Source of the DNA: CBFDBF01 sp050287965
Lineage (GTDB): Bacteria > Pseudomonadota > Gammaproteobacteria > Chromatiales > Chromatiaceae
DNA: 64,000 nt
Reading direction: 5' to 3'
Assembly (NCBI GenBank): GCA_050287965.1
Contig: JBNKCX010000041.1
Location: 282,361 to 346,360, forward strand
Shown here: positions 44,033-53,581 of the stretch, in pieces
Layout: the number at the start of each line of letters is the position of its first letter
Position numbering within the stretch: the first letter of the stretch is position 1
The notes under the pieces: model-generated
What the model was told of the DNA's origin: nothing
Databases searched by the model: none
What the model saw: the letters and a program-made list of their open reading frames with translations, nothing else
Translations under genes and position numbers: made by a program

Positions 44033-45031
44033 TTATTTCTGAGCCTGACGGCGGGACTTACGGGACCACCCGGCGCCGAACAGACCGAGACCGACGAGTG
44101 CAAGAGTACCGGGCTCAGGGATGTTCATCACAGCGGGGTCGTTGCTCCCGAAGTGCATGTACATACCGTCCATCGCGCTTCCGTCCGCATTCAGCATGCC
44201 AAACGGGGTTCCGAAGGTGCTGAGCGAGAAGATCTCGGAGTTGAAGTAGAAGTCCACGTCCGTCCCCGGATTCGGCAGGCCGAAATCGCTGGGATTGTTC
44301 GGGCCGTCAATACCGGTCAGAAGTATGGAGAAGGATTCATTGGGGTCGTTCACGGAGGACACAACGATAATGCCGGCCTCGTCATAGACGAAGTTCAACC
44401 CGCCGTAGCTCTCACCGACGTCACCAGCCCCAGGCGGTACCAGCGGTGCCAGGGTGTAGTTGTAACCGGCCAGATTGCCGGTTTCGGCGCTTGCGCCGTC
44501 ACCCAGGGTAAAGGCTACCGCGCCGTCGGTGGCGGTTGCCAACGCGGTGGTCTGGAAGGTGTCGTCGTAGTTGTTGGCGTTGTCCACGAAAACCCGCATC
44601 ATGGCGCCGGCAGCCAGATCAGCCGCGGAAAAGATGCCGTTCGGGTCGACGCTGGCCGAACCGAGGATGATCAGGGCTTCGGCGAAAGGATTCACGATAC
44701 CGGTGGCACCGCAGACCTGTCCGGGCAGACAGGTGGCCTTGACCTCCTGTACAAAATAACCGGTAATCTCCGCAGGTGTGCTGGTTCCGTCCCAGATATC
44801 AGGACCGGCCTGTCCGGTTATGGTCCAGGAATCCTTGATGTTCTGTACGTTATAGGTGCCCCAGAAGATGTCTCCGGCAGATACGGACTGAGATCCGTCC
44901 TGGTCCCAAAGCACTTCTGCGTTATTGTAGAAAGCGCCCTCATAGCCACTTGCACTTGGAAACGCAAAGGCTTGGCCGCCCGTCAGGAAGGCGGCGCCAA
45001 ATACTGTTGCTGCGATAAGCTTTTTATTCAT
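44033..45031 (-). CDS. PEP-CTERM sorting-domain secreted protein
   Basis: A 332-aa exosortase substrate. It has an N-terminal signal peptide (KKLIAATVFGAAFLTGGQAFA) and an Asp/Gly/Asn-rich secreted body with repeated D-x-D-type elements. The C-terminal sorting tail begins with PEPGTLALVGLGLFGAG at about residues 305-321 and ends in a basic cluster (SRKSRRQ). The exosortase would cut near the PEP motif and the protein would be released or anchored. The precise role of the body is unknown. A near-consensus sigma54 promoter lies upstream and a strong terminator downstream, so it is a single-gene unit. Confidence 0.93.
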   Translation of the reverse strand: MNKKLIAATVFGAAFLTGGQAFAFPSASGYEGAFYNNAEVLWDQDGSQSVSAGDIFWGTYNVQNIKDSWTITGQAGPDIWDGTSTPAEITGYFVQEVKATCLPGQVCGATGIVNPFAEALIILGSASVDPNGIFSAADLAAGAMMRVFVDNANNYDDTFQTTALATATDGAVAFTLGDGASAETGNLAGYNYTLAPLVPPGAGDVGESYGGLNFVYDEAGIIVVSSVNDPNESFSILLTGIDGPNNPSDFGLPNPGTDVDFYFNSEIFSLSTFGTPFGMLNADGSAMDGMYMHFGSNDPAVMNIPEPGTLALVGLGLFGAGWSRKSRRQAQK

Positions 45032-45088
45032 TTTACTAATCTCCGTAAAGTCCTAATCCAGCGTCTTGCTGAATCTAGCCCTTACGAA

Positions 45089-45105
45089 TGCAACTACCCT
45101 GCCAA
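45089..45105 (-). promoter_or_regulatory. Near-consensus sigma54 promoter of PEP-CTERM gene
   Basis: The minus strand reads TTGGCAGGGTAGTTGCA. It matches 13 of 14 informative positions of the sigma54 consensus (TTGGCACG N4 TTGCW), with the GG and GC at exact spacing; only the C of the -24 box is G. Transcription would start ~46 bases ahead of the ATG at 45031. A TTGTCA (minus) lies ~100 bases upstream at 45203-45208. Confidence 0.85.
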
Positions 45106-45263
45106 CTTCGCACAATACATCATAACTCATTGTTTTTAAGATATTATTTATCTCTGAACAGTTACCAAAACAGCGTTTGAAATCCCAGGTTGTAAAAAAA
45201 CCTGACAACAAAACCGGGGGATCCTGAGGAACATCACGGGGACCTGAGACAGGATAGAGGCGA

Positions 45264-47213
45264 TCAATCCACCGCTTTACGCAGGGAGCGCGCCCGGGGG
45301 GATCGCCCTGTTCCCACTCTACCCATGAATACCGCATTCATAACATCTTCTTTTTCAAGTATTTTTCTGAGTCTGGCCGCCAATATCCCGGCCTCCTCGA
45401 CGGCCCGGAGATCCTGTGTAAAATTAACTGACACCGCGGCATAGCGGGAAAAGATCAGGGGGGTCATTTCGGGCTGGAACTGCAGTCCCAGGCCGGCCGC
45501 CGTCAACCAGAACCTCTGCATAGCCCGCCCTCCCTGGAGATAATCATCTATATTTTTCAGCGGCTTATCGGAAATAATCAAAAAATGCGCAGCGCATTGC
45601 AACGCAGGAATCAGGTCCAACTGCACCCTTGGAATCACGGTTCCCGCAAAATAACGGTTCAGCATCCGTACCCGCTCCCAGCTCCGCATGGCCCATTTCA
45701 TCAGTTGCAGGGTTACCTTATCTACTCCGAGGGCCTGATCCGGGATTCGGTCCGCGCTGAACTGGGCGTCCCACTCGATAATCCGTTTGTGGACCTCGTA
45801 GGCCTCGGGGATGGTCAAACGGATATGGGCATTGCGATAAAGGAGCTTTGCCATCTCCCACTTGCGTTCCCAACCCTCCACCCATACCACCCGGTACCCG
45901 GCTCCGACGGATGATTCCAGCGCCGCTTTTTCCCGTTTCCCCAGGCGTTTGCTCGAGAACGGACGGCGTTGGGTCACCCGGGCACGGATAAAGGGCAGCA
46001 ACGGGTCCGGTACGACATTCGGTGCCTCGGACAATTTCACGTCAATGATCGGATTTTCTTCCGGGGCGTCCGCTCTGCGGATGAACTCCGCCTGGAGCCC
46101 TTCGGCGGAGGCGGCGATCGCCAGAGTCTCCAGCAACGCTCCTACGGCTATCTGGCTGGGTCTGCCGTCCAGGTCGTAGACACACCAGTCGCGCGTGTCG
46201 TGGGCGTGAATGACCATATGAGTGTCGCTGACCACCTCGAAACGCCAGGGTTGGGTATTGTCACCGCTGGGGGCCCAACGGGCCAGATCGAGAATCCGGC
46301 CGACAGGGGTTCTTGCCTGCCCCTCATCCGAAGCACTTGCGGGGCGATTTATCGTGGCGGATAGCTTTTTCTTGGCGATCCTGACGGCTAAACGCTGAAT
46401 AGGGTTATTGTTCCCCCCCGGTCGCCAGGTAAACGACAGCTTGTTACGGTAGGCATCGAAATGGACCCCTCGCGGGGCCGCCGGTACTTTCCCGCGGTTG
46501 AGGAGCAGCTTCAGCGCATGGGTGGCCGCCACGCCGGCGCAGAGTTCGCAGGCCATGGGGGTAGAGGGGCCCTTATGGCTGTCCAGGTCGACCCGCGTGT
46601 TATCCACCAGGTAGGGCGCCTGCAGCATGGCGGGTGACAGCCCGACCAGAAACCGGAGGAGCTGCTCCTCTTCAGACTGTCCCTCCATCCGGAAATACTC
46701 TTCAAAGGTCATCTTGCCCGGCAGGAAGTTCAACAACGCCACCCCCATACCCAGGGGCGCCGCCGTTATGGCCGGGATACCCTTTTCCGCGCAGGCGGCA
46801 AATACCATGCGCCGCGCCTCCACGGCAAAGAAATCCAGCCCATCCACGTAGAGATCCACGTCCTCCAGGAAGTGGTCGCAATTTTCCGCCGTCACGCCTT
46901 CAGGAAATTTTCCCAGTTCCAGGTCCGGATTGATGTCCAGGGCGAGTTCCGCGAGGACATCGACCTTGGAACGGTCGATATGGCTGATGCTGGCCCCGGC
47001 CTGGCGATTGAAATTGGCGAGCTCAAAGATATCCAGATCGGAGATGTTGAACTTCCCGATCCCCAGGCGGGTCAGGGTAAGAAGATGACTTCCGCCCACA
47101 CCGCCCAGACCGGCGATGGCGATGCGCTTGGAGCGGAGTATTTGTTGTTCGGTCTCCGTAATCCACCCGATATTACGGGAAAAGGCTGACTCGTAATGAA
47201 ACGGTTTGGCCAC
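45264..47213 (-). CDS. ThiF/E1-like adenylyltransferase fused to nitroreductase (Rv1355c-like)
   Basis: A 649-aa two-domain protein. The N-terminal half is an E1/ThiF/MoeB-type adenylyltransferase: IAIAGLGGVGGSH nucleotide loop, DLDIFELANFNRQ with the conserved Asp/Asn/Arg, and a CELC motif. The C-terminal half (about 305-640) is nitroreductase-like: LDLARWAPSGDNTQPWRFEVV, a typical FMN-binding opening. The same architecture is known from the Rv1355c family of mycobacteria, whose function is not established. A bacterial E1 activates the C-terminus of a small protein; the partner is unknown. The gene is alone on the minus strand between the PEP-CTERM gene and a divergent protease gene. Confidence 0.85.
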   Translation of the reverse strand: MAKPFHYESAFSRNIGWITETEQQILRSKRIAIAGLGGVGGSHLLTLTRLGIGKFNISDLDIFELANFNRQAGASISHIDRSKVDVLAELALDINPDLELGKFPEGVTAENCDHFLEDVDLYVDGLDFFAVEARRMVFAACAEKGIPAITAAPLGMGVALLNFLPGKMTFEEYFRMEGQSEEEQLLRFLVGLSPAMLQAPYLVDNTRVDLDSHKGPSTPMACELCAGVAATHALKLLLNRGKVPAAPRGVHFDAYRNKLSFTWRPGGNNNPIQRLAVRIAKKKLSATINRPASASDEGQARTPVGRILDLARWAPSGDNTQPWRFEVVSDTHMVIHAHDTRDWCVYDLDGRPSQIAVGALLETLAIAASAEGLQAEFIRRADAPEENPIIDVKLSEAPNVVPDPLLPFIRARVTQRRPFSSKRLGKREKAALESSVGAGYRVVWVEGWERKWEMAKLLYRNAHIRLTIPEAYEVHKRIIEWDAQFSADRIPDQALGVDKVTLQLMKWAMRSWERVRMLNRYFAGTVIPRVQLDLIPALQCAAHFLIISDKPLKNIDDYLQGGRAMQRFWLTAAGLGLQFQPEMTPLIFSRYAAVSVNFTQDLRAVEEAGILAARLRKILEKEDVMNAVFMGRVGTGRSPRARSLRKAVD

Positions 47214-47451
47214 AATGGTTATTCCTCGAAACGACCTGTCCTCTGGGCGATAAGTATGGCAGATTCCGCAACCGAGTTCCCGGACCCGAATACAGAATCA
47301 ACCATCTCCCATGACCGGAGAGCCCCCGGTTTCGAGTCCTTAACGGGAAAACGAAAAATTGAACTACAGCAAACTCTCGACCGGTCCATTTCCTTGGTCT
47401 GATGGAAAGGTTTATTATGCGCTTTTTACCTGATATCGCTTCCTCCTGAAC

Positions 47452-48258
47452 ATGACAAACCAAGGTGAACAGAATGTTATTGCGCGCTTTCGGCTTAGCG
47501 TCTTCTGCCTCCTTGTTGCATCGCTCTTCGTCCCCGAAGCGCTGTCCGCCGCTGGTCTACCCGACACCATCGGTAAGATCCGCGGCAGCGTCGTGGCCGT
47601 CGGGACCATCACACCCATTCCCCATGCTTCCGCCAAGCAGCCGGTGGCCAAATATCTCGGAACCGGCTTTGTGGTCGGAAACGGGCGAATGGTGATCACC
47701 AATCACCATGTCATCGCGGAAAAGCTCGATAACGGGAAAAACGAGTCTCTGGCTGTTTTCGCCGGCCGGGGAAAATCAGCTCAGATCAGAAAGGCCAAAG
47801 TGTTGCGTTCGGATCCGGATCATGATCTGGCCCTGCTGGAGATTTCAGGAACCCCCATTCCCGCAGTTGTCCTTTACCGGGGCCCGGAGATCAAGGAAGG
47901 AACCGAGGTAGCCTTTACCGGATTCCCCCTCGGCACGGCACTGGGACTGTATCCCGCCACCCATAAAGGGATTATCTCGACCATAACCCCCATCGTGATA
48001 CCGGCGCACTCCTCCAGCCAGCTCACCGCGCAACAGATACAGCGACTGAAAACCCCTTTCAACGTCTATCAGCTGGATGCGATCGCCTATCCGGGAAACA
48101 GCGGCAGTCCCGTATACGACATTGCGACCGGAGAGGTGATCGGAGTGGTTAACAGCGTGTTCGTGAAGGGCACCAAAGAGGCCGTATTGAAGGACCCGTC
48201 AGGGATCAGTTATGCAATACCTGTTCGGTATGTACGGAATCTGCTGTACGCCAAATGA
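47452..48258 (+). CDS. Trypsin-like serine protease, exported
   Basis: A 268-aa S1C-like protease with a signal peptide (FRLSVFCLLVASLFVPEALSAA). The catalytic triad is readable: H86 in TNHHVI, D125 in DHDLALL, and S217 in PGNSGSP. There is no PDZ domain, unlike DegP. It would act in the periplasm or outside the cell. It is divergent from the ThiF-nitroreductase gene and is followed by two membrane-protein genes. Confidence 0.85.
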   Translation: MTNQGEQNVIARFRLSVFCLLVASLFVPEALSAAGLPDTIGKIRGSVVAVGTITPIPHASAKQPVAKYLGTGFVVGNGRMVITNHHVIAEKLDNGKNESLAVFAGRGKSAQIRKAKVLRSDPDHDLALLEISGTPIPAVVLYRGPEIKEGTEVAFTGFPLGTALGLYPATHKGIISTITPIVIPAHSSSQLTAQQIQRLKTPFNVYQLDAIAYPGNSGSPVYDIATGEVIGVVNSVFVKGTKEAVLKDPSGISYAIPVRYVRNLLYAK

Positions 48259-48284
48259 TACAAATCCGATAAATATCCCAGATC

Positions 48285-49238
48285 ATGCGTACGCCGAAAA
48301 CCCCGTTCTATTTTATTGCTTCATATCTGCTCCTGATTACCGGATGCCTGATGATTGCAAAACTTCCGCAGGTACCCTACAACGTTATTGAGCTGTTTAC
48401 CGGGCACAATATCCTCCTATCGGCCCTGCTCTTCGCCGCCATTTTGGTTTGTACCTTTGGGATTCCCGTCTACCTGGGGTTTGAATCGATCCGGAACAGA
48501 AACCTGTTTCTGGCAAGTTATCCGCTATGGATCCTGTTGCATGCATTTGTTATCTGGATATTGCTGAATTACACGGTACCCACGGAAAGCATCCATGACA
48601 TTGTCGGTTCTCCAATCCTGGAATGGTCTGTTCCTGTCGAGACGCTCTTGAGATTTATCGCTTTCTTTTCCATTCCTTCGATGATACTGGTCGGAATCAG
48701 CGTTCTCTCGCTGGAGTTATCCGTTTTCAGGCATCTGAGACCCGGTGGCTTTCAAATCTGGGTTAGCTGGTCTTTTGTTCTGTTTCCTGTTACCTATTAT
48801 TTTGTGGTAGTCCAGGCTGCAACCGATAACCTTGTTGAGCTAATGGCCAACCAGGGGGGATTTTTAGCTTTCCTTTCCCTTGCCGGATGGGTCTTCATCA
48901 GCTTTTTACCGGGATCCTACCTGGGAGGCTTTTTAGCCGGAGTATTCAGAAGTTGGACGCGGGTGGTGATTTTTGTGGTTACCGGCGTATCGCTTGGATT
49001 TGTGCTTTTGTATTTCGGACTGGAACAGCACGTTCACAAATACGATCAGGATTTTTCCGCCCTGCAATTCCTCCTTAGTGCAAACCGCAAGTCCCTGGTG
49101 TCCGGCACATCGCTCGCAACCAGATATGTGATGATGGAAGCTGCGCTCATTATCATCGTTTGCATTGCCCAGTATCCCTTCTGGAAACTGATCGCCAACC
49201 GTTTAAACCATAACAGATACCGGCCCCTGGGCCCCTAA
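48285..49238 (+). CDS. Unknown polytopic membrane protein
   Basis: A 317-aa protein with about eight hydrophobic segments over its length. No family or motif was recognised. It starts 26 bases after the protease gene and its stop lies 5 bases ahead of the VanZ-like GTG, so the three look like an operon. Its base composition resembles the polysaccharide locus more than the housekeeping block. Confidence 0.55.
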   Translation: MRTPKTPFYFIASYLLLITGCLMIAKLPQVPYNVIELFTGHNILLSALLFAAILVCTFGIPVYLGFESIRNRNLFLASYPLWILLHAFVIWILLNYTVPTESIHDIVGSPILEWSVPVETLLRFIAFFSIPSMILVGISVLSLELSVFRHLRPGGFQIWVSWSFVLFPVTYYFVVVQAATDNLVELMANQGGFLAFLSLAGWVFISFLPGSYLGGFLAGVFRSWTRVVIFVVTGVSLGFVLLYFGLEQHVHKYDQDFSALQFLLSANRKSLVSGTSLATRYVMMEAALIIIVCIAQYPFWKLIANRLNHNRYRPLGP

Positions 49239-49243
49239 TCCAA

Positions 49244-50653
49244 GTGACCGAAGAAAAAATAAGACATAGATTGCGGTTGGGATGGATCCTTTTGACCCTT
49301 GGGTACCTTATTTTTGTAATCTACGGCAGTCTGGTTCCCCTGGAGTACAAACCCGTCCCGTTTGACGAGGCACTGCAGCGGCTTATCGGAATCCGTTACC
49401 TTAAGCTGGGCATATGGGCGCGTGCGGACTGGGTAGCCAACATTCTGCTTTTCATTCCGCTCAGTTTTCTCTTTACCTGTTTGCTCTGGCCCTCCAGACC
49501 GGGGATTCGGCGGCTCGTTGTTTCTATTCTGATACTCGCGGGCGCATCGCTCCTGAGCCTCGGAATCGAATTCACCCAGATCTATTTTCCGCAACGCACG
49601 GTGTCCCTGAATGATATTGTGGCCGAGACCCTCGGGGCGGCCATCGGAATCGCGCTCTGGTGGTGGCGCGGCCAGGAGCTACGCCGATGGACTGCACAGG
49701 CCCTTGAAACCAGAGGTCCGGTACAACTGGCGGAAAGACTGCTTTGGGTCTATCTCGCGGGACTGTTCCTTTACAGCCTTCTCCCCCTGGACCTCACCAT
49801 CAGCCCGGTGGAAATCTTCCACAAATGGAGCAGTGGAAAGATCAACCTGATCCCTTTCGGGTATTACGTCGCGGATCCCGCGCAGCGCATCTATGACCTG
49901 GTCACGGATGCCCTGATCTGGGCGCCGGTCAGCCTGCTCTGGGTGGTATCCGGAAGACGGCAGGGGGTACAGGCCTGGGCCTGGGTGGTCCTCGCCGCCA
50001 CCCTTCTTGAATGCATGCAGTTCTTCGTCTACTCGAGGGTCTCCGATATCACCGACATCCTGACCGCCATGATCGGGGCGGGGGTGGGTGTCTGGGGCGC
50101 CCGTTTCCTTCCCCGTCAGGAACGCCTCCCTGACCGGCCGGTATCGTCTGTCACCAAGACGCTGACACTGACGATCGCCGCCGGCCTGGTCTGGACCCTG
50201 ATCCTGATGGCGGTATTCTGGTATCCCTTCGACTTCAGATTTGACTGGTCATTCCTGAGGGAGCGTACGCAGCTGTTTCTGCGGGTGCCGTTTCATGCCT
50301 ACTACTACGGCACTGAGTTCCGCGCCGTCACGGAACTGCTGCACAAGATCCTGTTCTTCCTCCCCCTGGGCGCCGTTCTCGCCTTTGGCCGCCCGCAGGC
50401 GCGCCCCCCGTGGCAAACAATCTACGGCTTTGCATCGATGGGCATTCTCTTTTGTGTCGCCTTCGGCATCGAACTGGGACAACTGGCTTTGCCCCACAAG
50501 AATCCGGACGCCACGGACTGGATCCTGGAGGTATTGGGGGGATGCGCCGGCTATTTTGGTATGCTGCGAATCAGGAGCAACGGTCGGTCCAGTGAAAACG
50601 AAGCGCCGTCCTTCATACCGGGGGCTGGAAGCGACCTGGAAGAGCTGGAATAA
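49244..50653 (+). CDS. Tandem VanZ-domain membrane protein
   Basis: A 469-aa membrane protein with two VanZ-like domains. The first has DWVANILLFIPLSFL and IEFTQIYFPQRTVSLNDIVAETLGA; the second has HKILFFLPLGAVLA and GIELGQLALPHKNPDATDWILEVLGG. VanZ domains confer low-level teicoplanin resistance in enterococci, but most homologues have no known role and many are near polysaccharide genes. GTG at 49244 starts the frame 5 bases after the previous stop. A flippase gene follows 87 bases later. Confidence 0.8.
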   Translation: MTEEKIRHRLRLGWILLTLGYLIFVIYGSLVPLEYKPVPFDEALQRLIGIRYLKLGIWARADWVANILLFIPLSFLFTCLLWPSRPGIRRLVVSILILAGASLLSLGIEFTQIYFPQRTVSLNDIVAETLGAAIGIALWWWRGQELRRWTAQALETRGPVQLAERLLWVYLAGLFLYSLLPLDLTISPVEIFHKWSSGKINLIPFGYYVADPAQRIYDLVTDALIWAPVSLLWVVSGRRQGVQAWAWVVLAATLLECMQFFVYSRVSDITDILTAMIGAGVGVWGARFLPRQERLPDRPVSSVTKTLTLTIAAGLVWTLILMAVFWYPFDFRFDWSFLRERTQLFLRVPFHAYYYGTEFRAVTELLHKILFFLPLGAVLAFGRPQARPPWQTIYGFASMGILFCVAFGIELGQLALPHKNPDATDWILEVLGGCAGYFGMLRIRSNGRSSENEAPSFIPGAGSDLEELE

Positions 50654-50740
50654 TTCCGGGGTTCATGACACCCTTGCCGTGGCAAAATACTCCTTCAGCG
50701 TAAACGGTCTGTAATAGCGAGGCTAAGACGATATCTACAT

Positions 50741-52258
50741 ATGGCTGAGAAATACGAACTGGGACAAAAAATGCGAACGGGTGCCCTTTGGATCTATCTC
50801 CAAGGTGGCCTCAGCTCAGCTATACAGTTTCTGGCGGGAATCGCCCTTGCCCGCATTATGGATCCCAGCGACTTCGGTGTTTTTTACGCGGTAACGGCTT
50901 ATACATCCATATTGTTGCTACAGACCCAATTTGGAATTCCTTCCTCCCTTATCAGGGCAAAGGAACTAACGGATGCCCAATGGAATGCCGCCTTTTGGTT
51001 TATGCAAGGAATTGCGCTGGTTTGCGTTTTAGGTATCGTATTTCTTTCAAGTTGGCTGCAGGGGTTTTACGATGATGATCGCTTTACTCTTGTAATGTGG
51101 TTAATGGCAACCACGCTCGTCATAACCCCTATATCGTCAATTTTTGGTACCCGACTCAGACGAGAAATGGACTACAAGACGGTCAGTCAAATACAGATAC
51201 TCACCGGATTGTTGGCGGTCGCAGTAAGTATAAGTTGCGCCCTATTAGGATTTGGTCCGTTCAGCCTTGTCATAGCCGGCATTGTTTCAGGTCTACTCTC
51301 CGCTTTCTTGCTTGCGCGCAAGATATCATGGCGCCCGAGCAGGGCCATCGACTTTAAAGGACTACGTACTCTATTCAATTATGGTTGGTGGTTGCATATC
51401 AATAACTCATTAAGTATGGGTGCAAAAAAGGTGGATAACATGCTTGTCGGGAGCCTGACGAGCATCTTTTCTCTCGGTATTTATAATCGGGCTCTGAGTT
51501 CGGCCCAAATGCCCGTAACGGAAATCAGCGGTCGTCTCTATGAGCTTTTCTTCTCAGGATTATCAAGAATTCAAGATGATATGGAACATACCATTCTGAT
51601 GTATAAGAAGGTATTGTGCGCAATGACAATCGCGGTATTTCCATTTCTTCTGGTATTTATCTTTGCAGCAGAAGGCTTCATTAACTTTCTCTATGGAGAA
51701 AAATGGCTACCCGCCGCCCAACCACTCCAGATACTGGCTTTTGGATCCATGCCCTATGTAATCGCGGTGACTATGGGCGCGCTTGCAGACGCGCAAAACC
51801 TGGTATCCAAGGAAACCCCCATCCAAATATTTAATTTGATATTTACTGCAGTAGCAGTCTGGATAGGAAGTTCCTGGGGCTTGAATGGCATCGCCATCGG
51901 AATTGCAATGAAATCAATATTCCTGATGCTGATGCTGCAATCTATGTTATCCCGCTCTCATGTAAGTTTAAGCTGGCCCATTCTTTTAGACGGGATATAT
52001 CCCGCGATAGCTGCGAGTGGAATCGCGGCAATATCTGCTCTAGTGACAAGCAATCTCCTCACGCCCATTATCCACAGAAACGGGTTTTTTTACCTCTGCA
52101 TACTGACATCTGTTATCTTTTTTACCTATGGCGCAACACTATATATCCTCTTCAGGATATTTCCCGAAAATGAGGCATTGAGTTCGAATATTGAGATGAT
52201 CAAAACGACCTCATTAAAGCTGATCCAGAAGATTATGAAAAAGCAATCCAGCGAATAA
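50741..52258 (+). CDS. Oligosaccharide flippase (Wzx-type, MATE/MVF fold)
   Basis: A 505-aa polytopic protein with 12 or so hydrophobic helices. The N-terminus reads MRTGALWIYLQGGLSSAIQFLAGIALARIMDPSDFGVF, the typical start of polysaccharide-export flippases that move lipid-linked repeat units across the inner membrane. It opens the AT-richer polysaccharide locus and is followed 22 bases later by a beta-propeller gene. Confidence 0.88.
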   Translation: MAEKYELGQKMRTGALWIYLQGGLSSAIQFLAGIALARIMDPSDFGVFYAVTAYTSILLLQTQFGIPSSLIRAKELTDAQWNAAFWFMQGIALVCVLGIVFLSSWLQGFYDDDRFTLVMWLMATTLVITPISSIFGTRLRREMDYKTVSQIQILTGLLAVAVSISCALLGFGPFSLVIAGIVSGLLSAFLLARKISWRPSRAIDFKGLRTLFNYGWWLHINNSLSMGAKKVDNMLVGSLTSIFSLGIYNRALSSAQMPVTEISGRLYELFFSGLSRIQDDMEHTILMYKKVLCAMTIAVFPFLLVFIFAAEGFINFLYGEKWLPAAQPLQILAFGSMPYVIAVTMGALADAQNLVSKETPIQIFNLIFTAVAVWIGSSWGLNGIAIGIAMKSIFLMLMLQSMLSRSHVSLSWPILLDGIYPAIAASGIAAISALVTSNLLTPIIHRNGFFYLCILTSVIFFTYGATLYILFRIFPENEALSSNIEMIKTTSLKLIQKIMKKQSSE

Positions 52259-52280
52259 TATCGAACACCAGTTATCAAGC

Positions 52281-53567
52281 ATGTCGACCTTTAACCAATA
52301 TTTTTTGCAAAATCCAATAGTCCCATGGCGCATCAGAAACCGTGTTGAACGTTGGTTATACGATTATGCCAAAGATAATATGAATTGGGCTTTCCGGCTT
52401 GCGTTCCTCGGGAAAAGCAGACCTCTCGCTCAAGCAGTCACCTCATGGCCGAAGCATCATTTTTTTGGTTACTATGATAAGAGCCCCTGGTCAATCGACG
52501 ATAATCTGCTCCTCTGTCATGAAGTTGAGTTCATTGATCGCCAGCCGGAGCACAATGACAACGCTGGTATTTGTGTAATTGATGCCGGCAATACTAACAA
52601 AATTGAACGCGTCGGTAATTCCAGAGCGTGGAGCTGGCAACAGGGCGCGATGCTTCGTTGGCATCCTGTAAATACCAATGAAGTCCTGTTCAATGACAGA
52701 ATAGACGACCATTATGTCTGCCGCACATTAGATATCACTACCGGAAAAGAAAGTGTTTTAGATTACCCGCTATATGACATTACACCTGACGGCAAGATCG
52801 GGCTTAGCCTCAATTTTGCTCGATTGCATACACGCCGTCCTGGATATGGATATGCCGGAACACAAGACCCTTGGGAGTCCGAAAACCATTCCCACGAAGA
52901 CGGTATCCGACGGATAGAGCTTGATTCAGGAAAGGAACAATTACTGGTAAGCCTTGATGAGCTACGCCGTCTCAATCCATCTGAAGATATGAAAAACGTA
53001 CCCCATTGGGTCAATCATATACAGGTAAATCCATCCGGAACACGCTTGCTATTCCTGCATCGATGGGGAAATGCCACAGCTTCCGGAGGATTCAATTCCC
53101 GTCTTTATTCTATTGGAATAGACGGTAGCGAATTACGATGTCTGCTCAACCATGGCCACGTATCCCATTATGACTGGTTGGATGACAACACTTTCGTAGT
53201 ATGGGCTTATCATCCAATCGCTGGTGAGAAATTTTATTGCATTTCCGAAACAACAGGCGCCATCAATACTGTTGGGGAACATGTTCTTCGTGAAGATGGA
53301 CACTGCAATTTCTCCCCTGACCGGAATTGGATGGTAACAGATACTTATCCCAGCAAATACAACTTACGCCGGCTATCGCTCTATCAAATGCATAACAAGC
53401 AGTTGATAGATATAGAATTACTACATGCGCCCCGCTCCATTCCCGCTGAACTTCGTTGCGATCTCCATCCCCGGTGGAATCGTCGTGGTGATCATATCTG
53501 CATCGATTCTATTCATGAAGGAAGCCGACAACTTTACGTTTTGGATATAACGGATATTACTCGGTAA
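52281..53567 (+). CDS. Beta-propeller-like protein of polysaccharide locus, unknown
   Basis: A 428-aa cytosolic protein without a signal peptide. Its repeated pattern of strands with Asp/Gly turns (for example HVSHYDWLDDNTFVVW, CNFSPDRNWMVTD, CDLHPRWNRRGDHICID) fits a TolB/WD-like beta-propeller. Near the N-terminus HHFFGYYDKSPW is distinctive. It is located between the flippase and a family 2 glycosyltransferase, 22 and 14 bases away. A role in polysaccharide modification or assembly is inferred from position. It has some of the look of propeller-type lyases, but no catalytic residues can be assigned. Confidence 0.6.
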   Translation: MSTFNQYFLQNPIVPWRIRNRVERWLYDYAKDNMNWAFRLAFLGKSRPLAQAVTSWPKHHFFGYYDKSPWSIDDNLLLCHEVEFIDRQPEHNDNAGICVIDAGNTNKIERVGNSRAWSWQQGAMLRWHPVNTNEVLFNDRIDDHYVCRTLDITTGKESVLDYPLYDITPDGKIGLSLNFARLHTRRPGYGYAGTQDPWESENHSHEDGIRRIELDSGKEQLLVSLDELRRLNPSEDMKNVPHWVNHIQVNPSGTRLLFLHRWGNATASGGFNSRLYSIGIDGSELRCLLNHGHVSHYDWLDDNTFVVWAYHPIAGEKFYCISETTGAINTVGEHVLREDGHCNFSPDRNWMVTDTYPSKYNLRRLSLYQMHNKQLIDIELLHAPRSIPAELRCDLHPRWNRRGDHICIDSIHEGSRQLYVLDITDITR

Positions 53568-53581
53568 TATGGTATCTCAAT

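Noticed and set aside
44153..45139. 328-aa plus-strand ORF
   Set aside because: It is antisense to the PEP-CTERM gene, and spans its sigma54 promoter.
50682..50700. TGGCA ahead of the flippase as sigma54 promoter
   Set aside because: No GC at the required distance.
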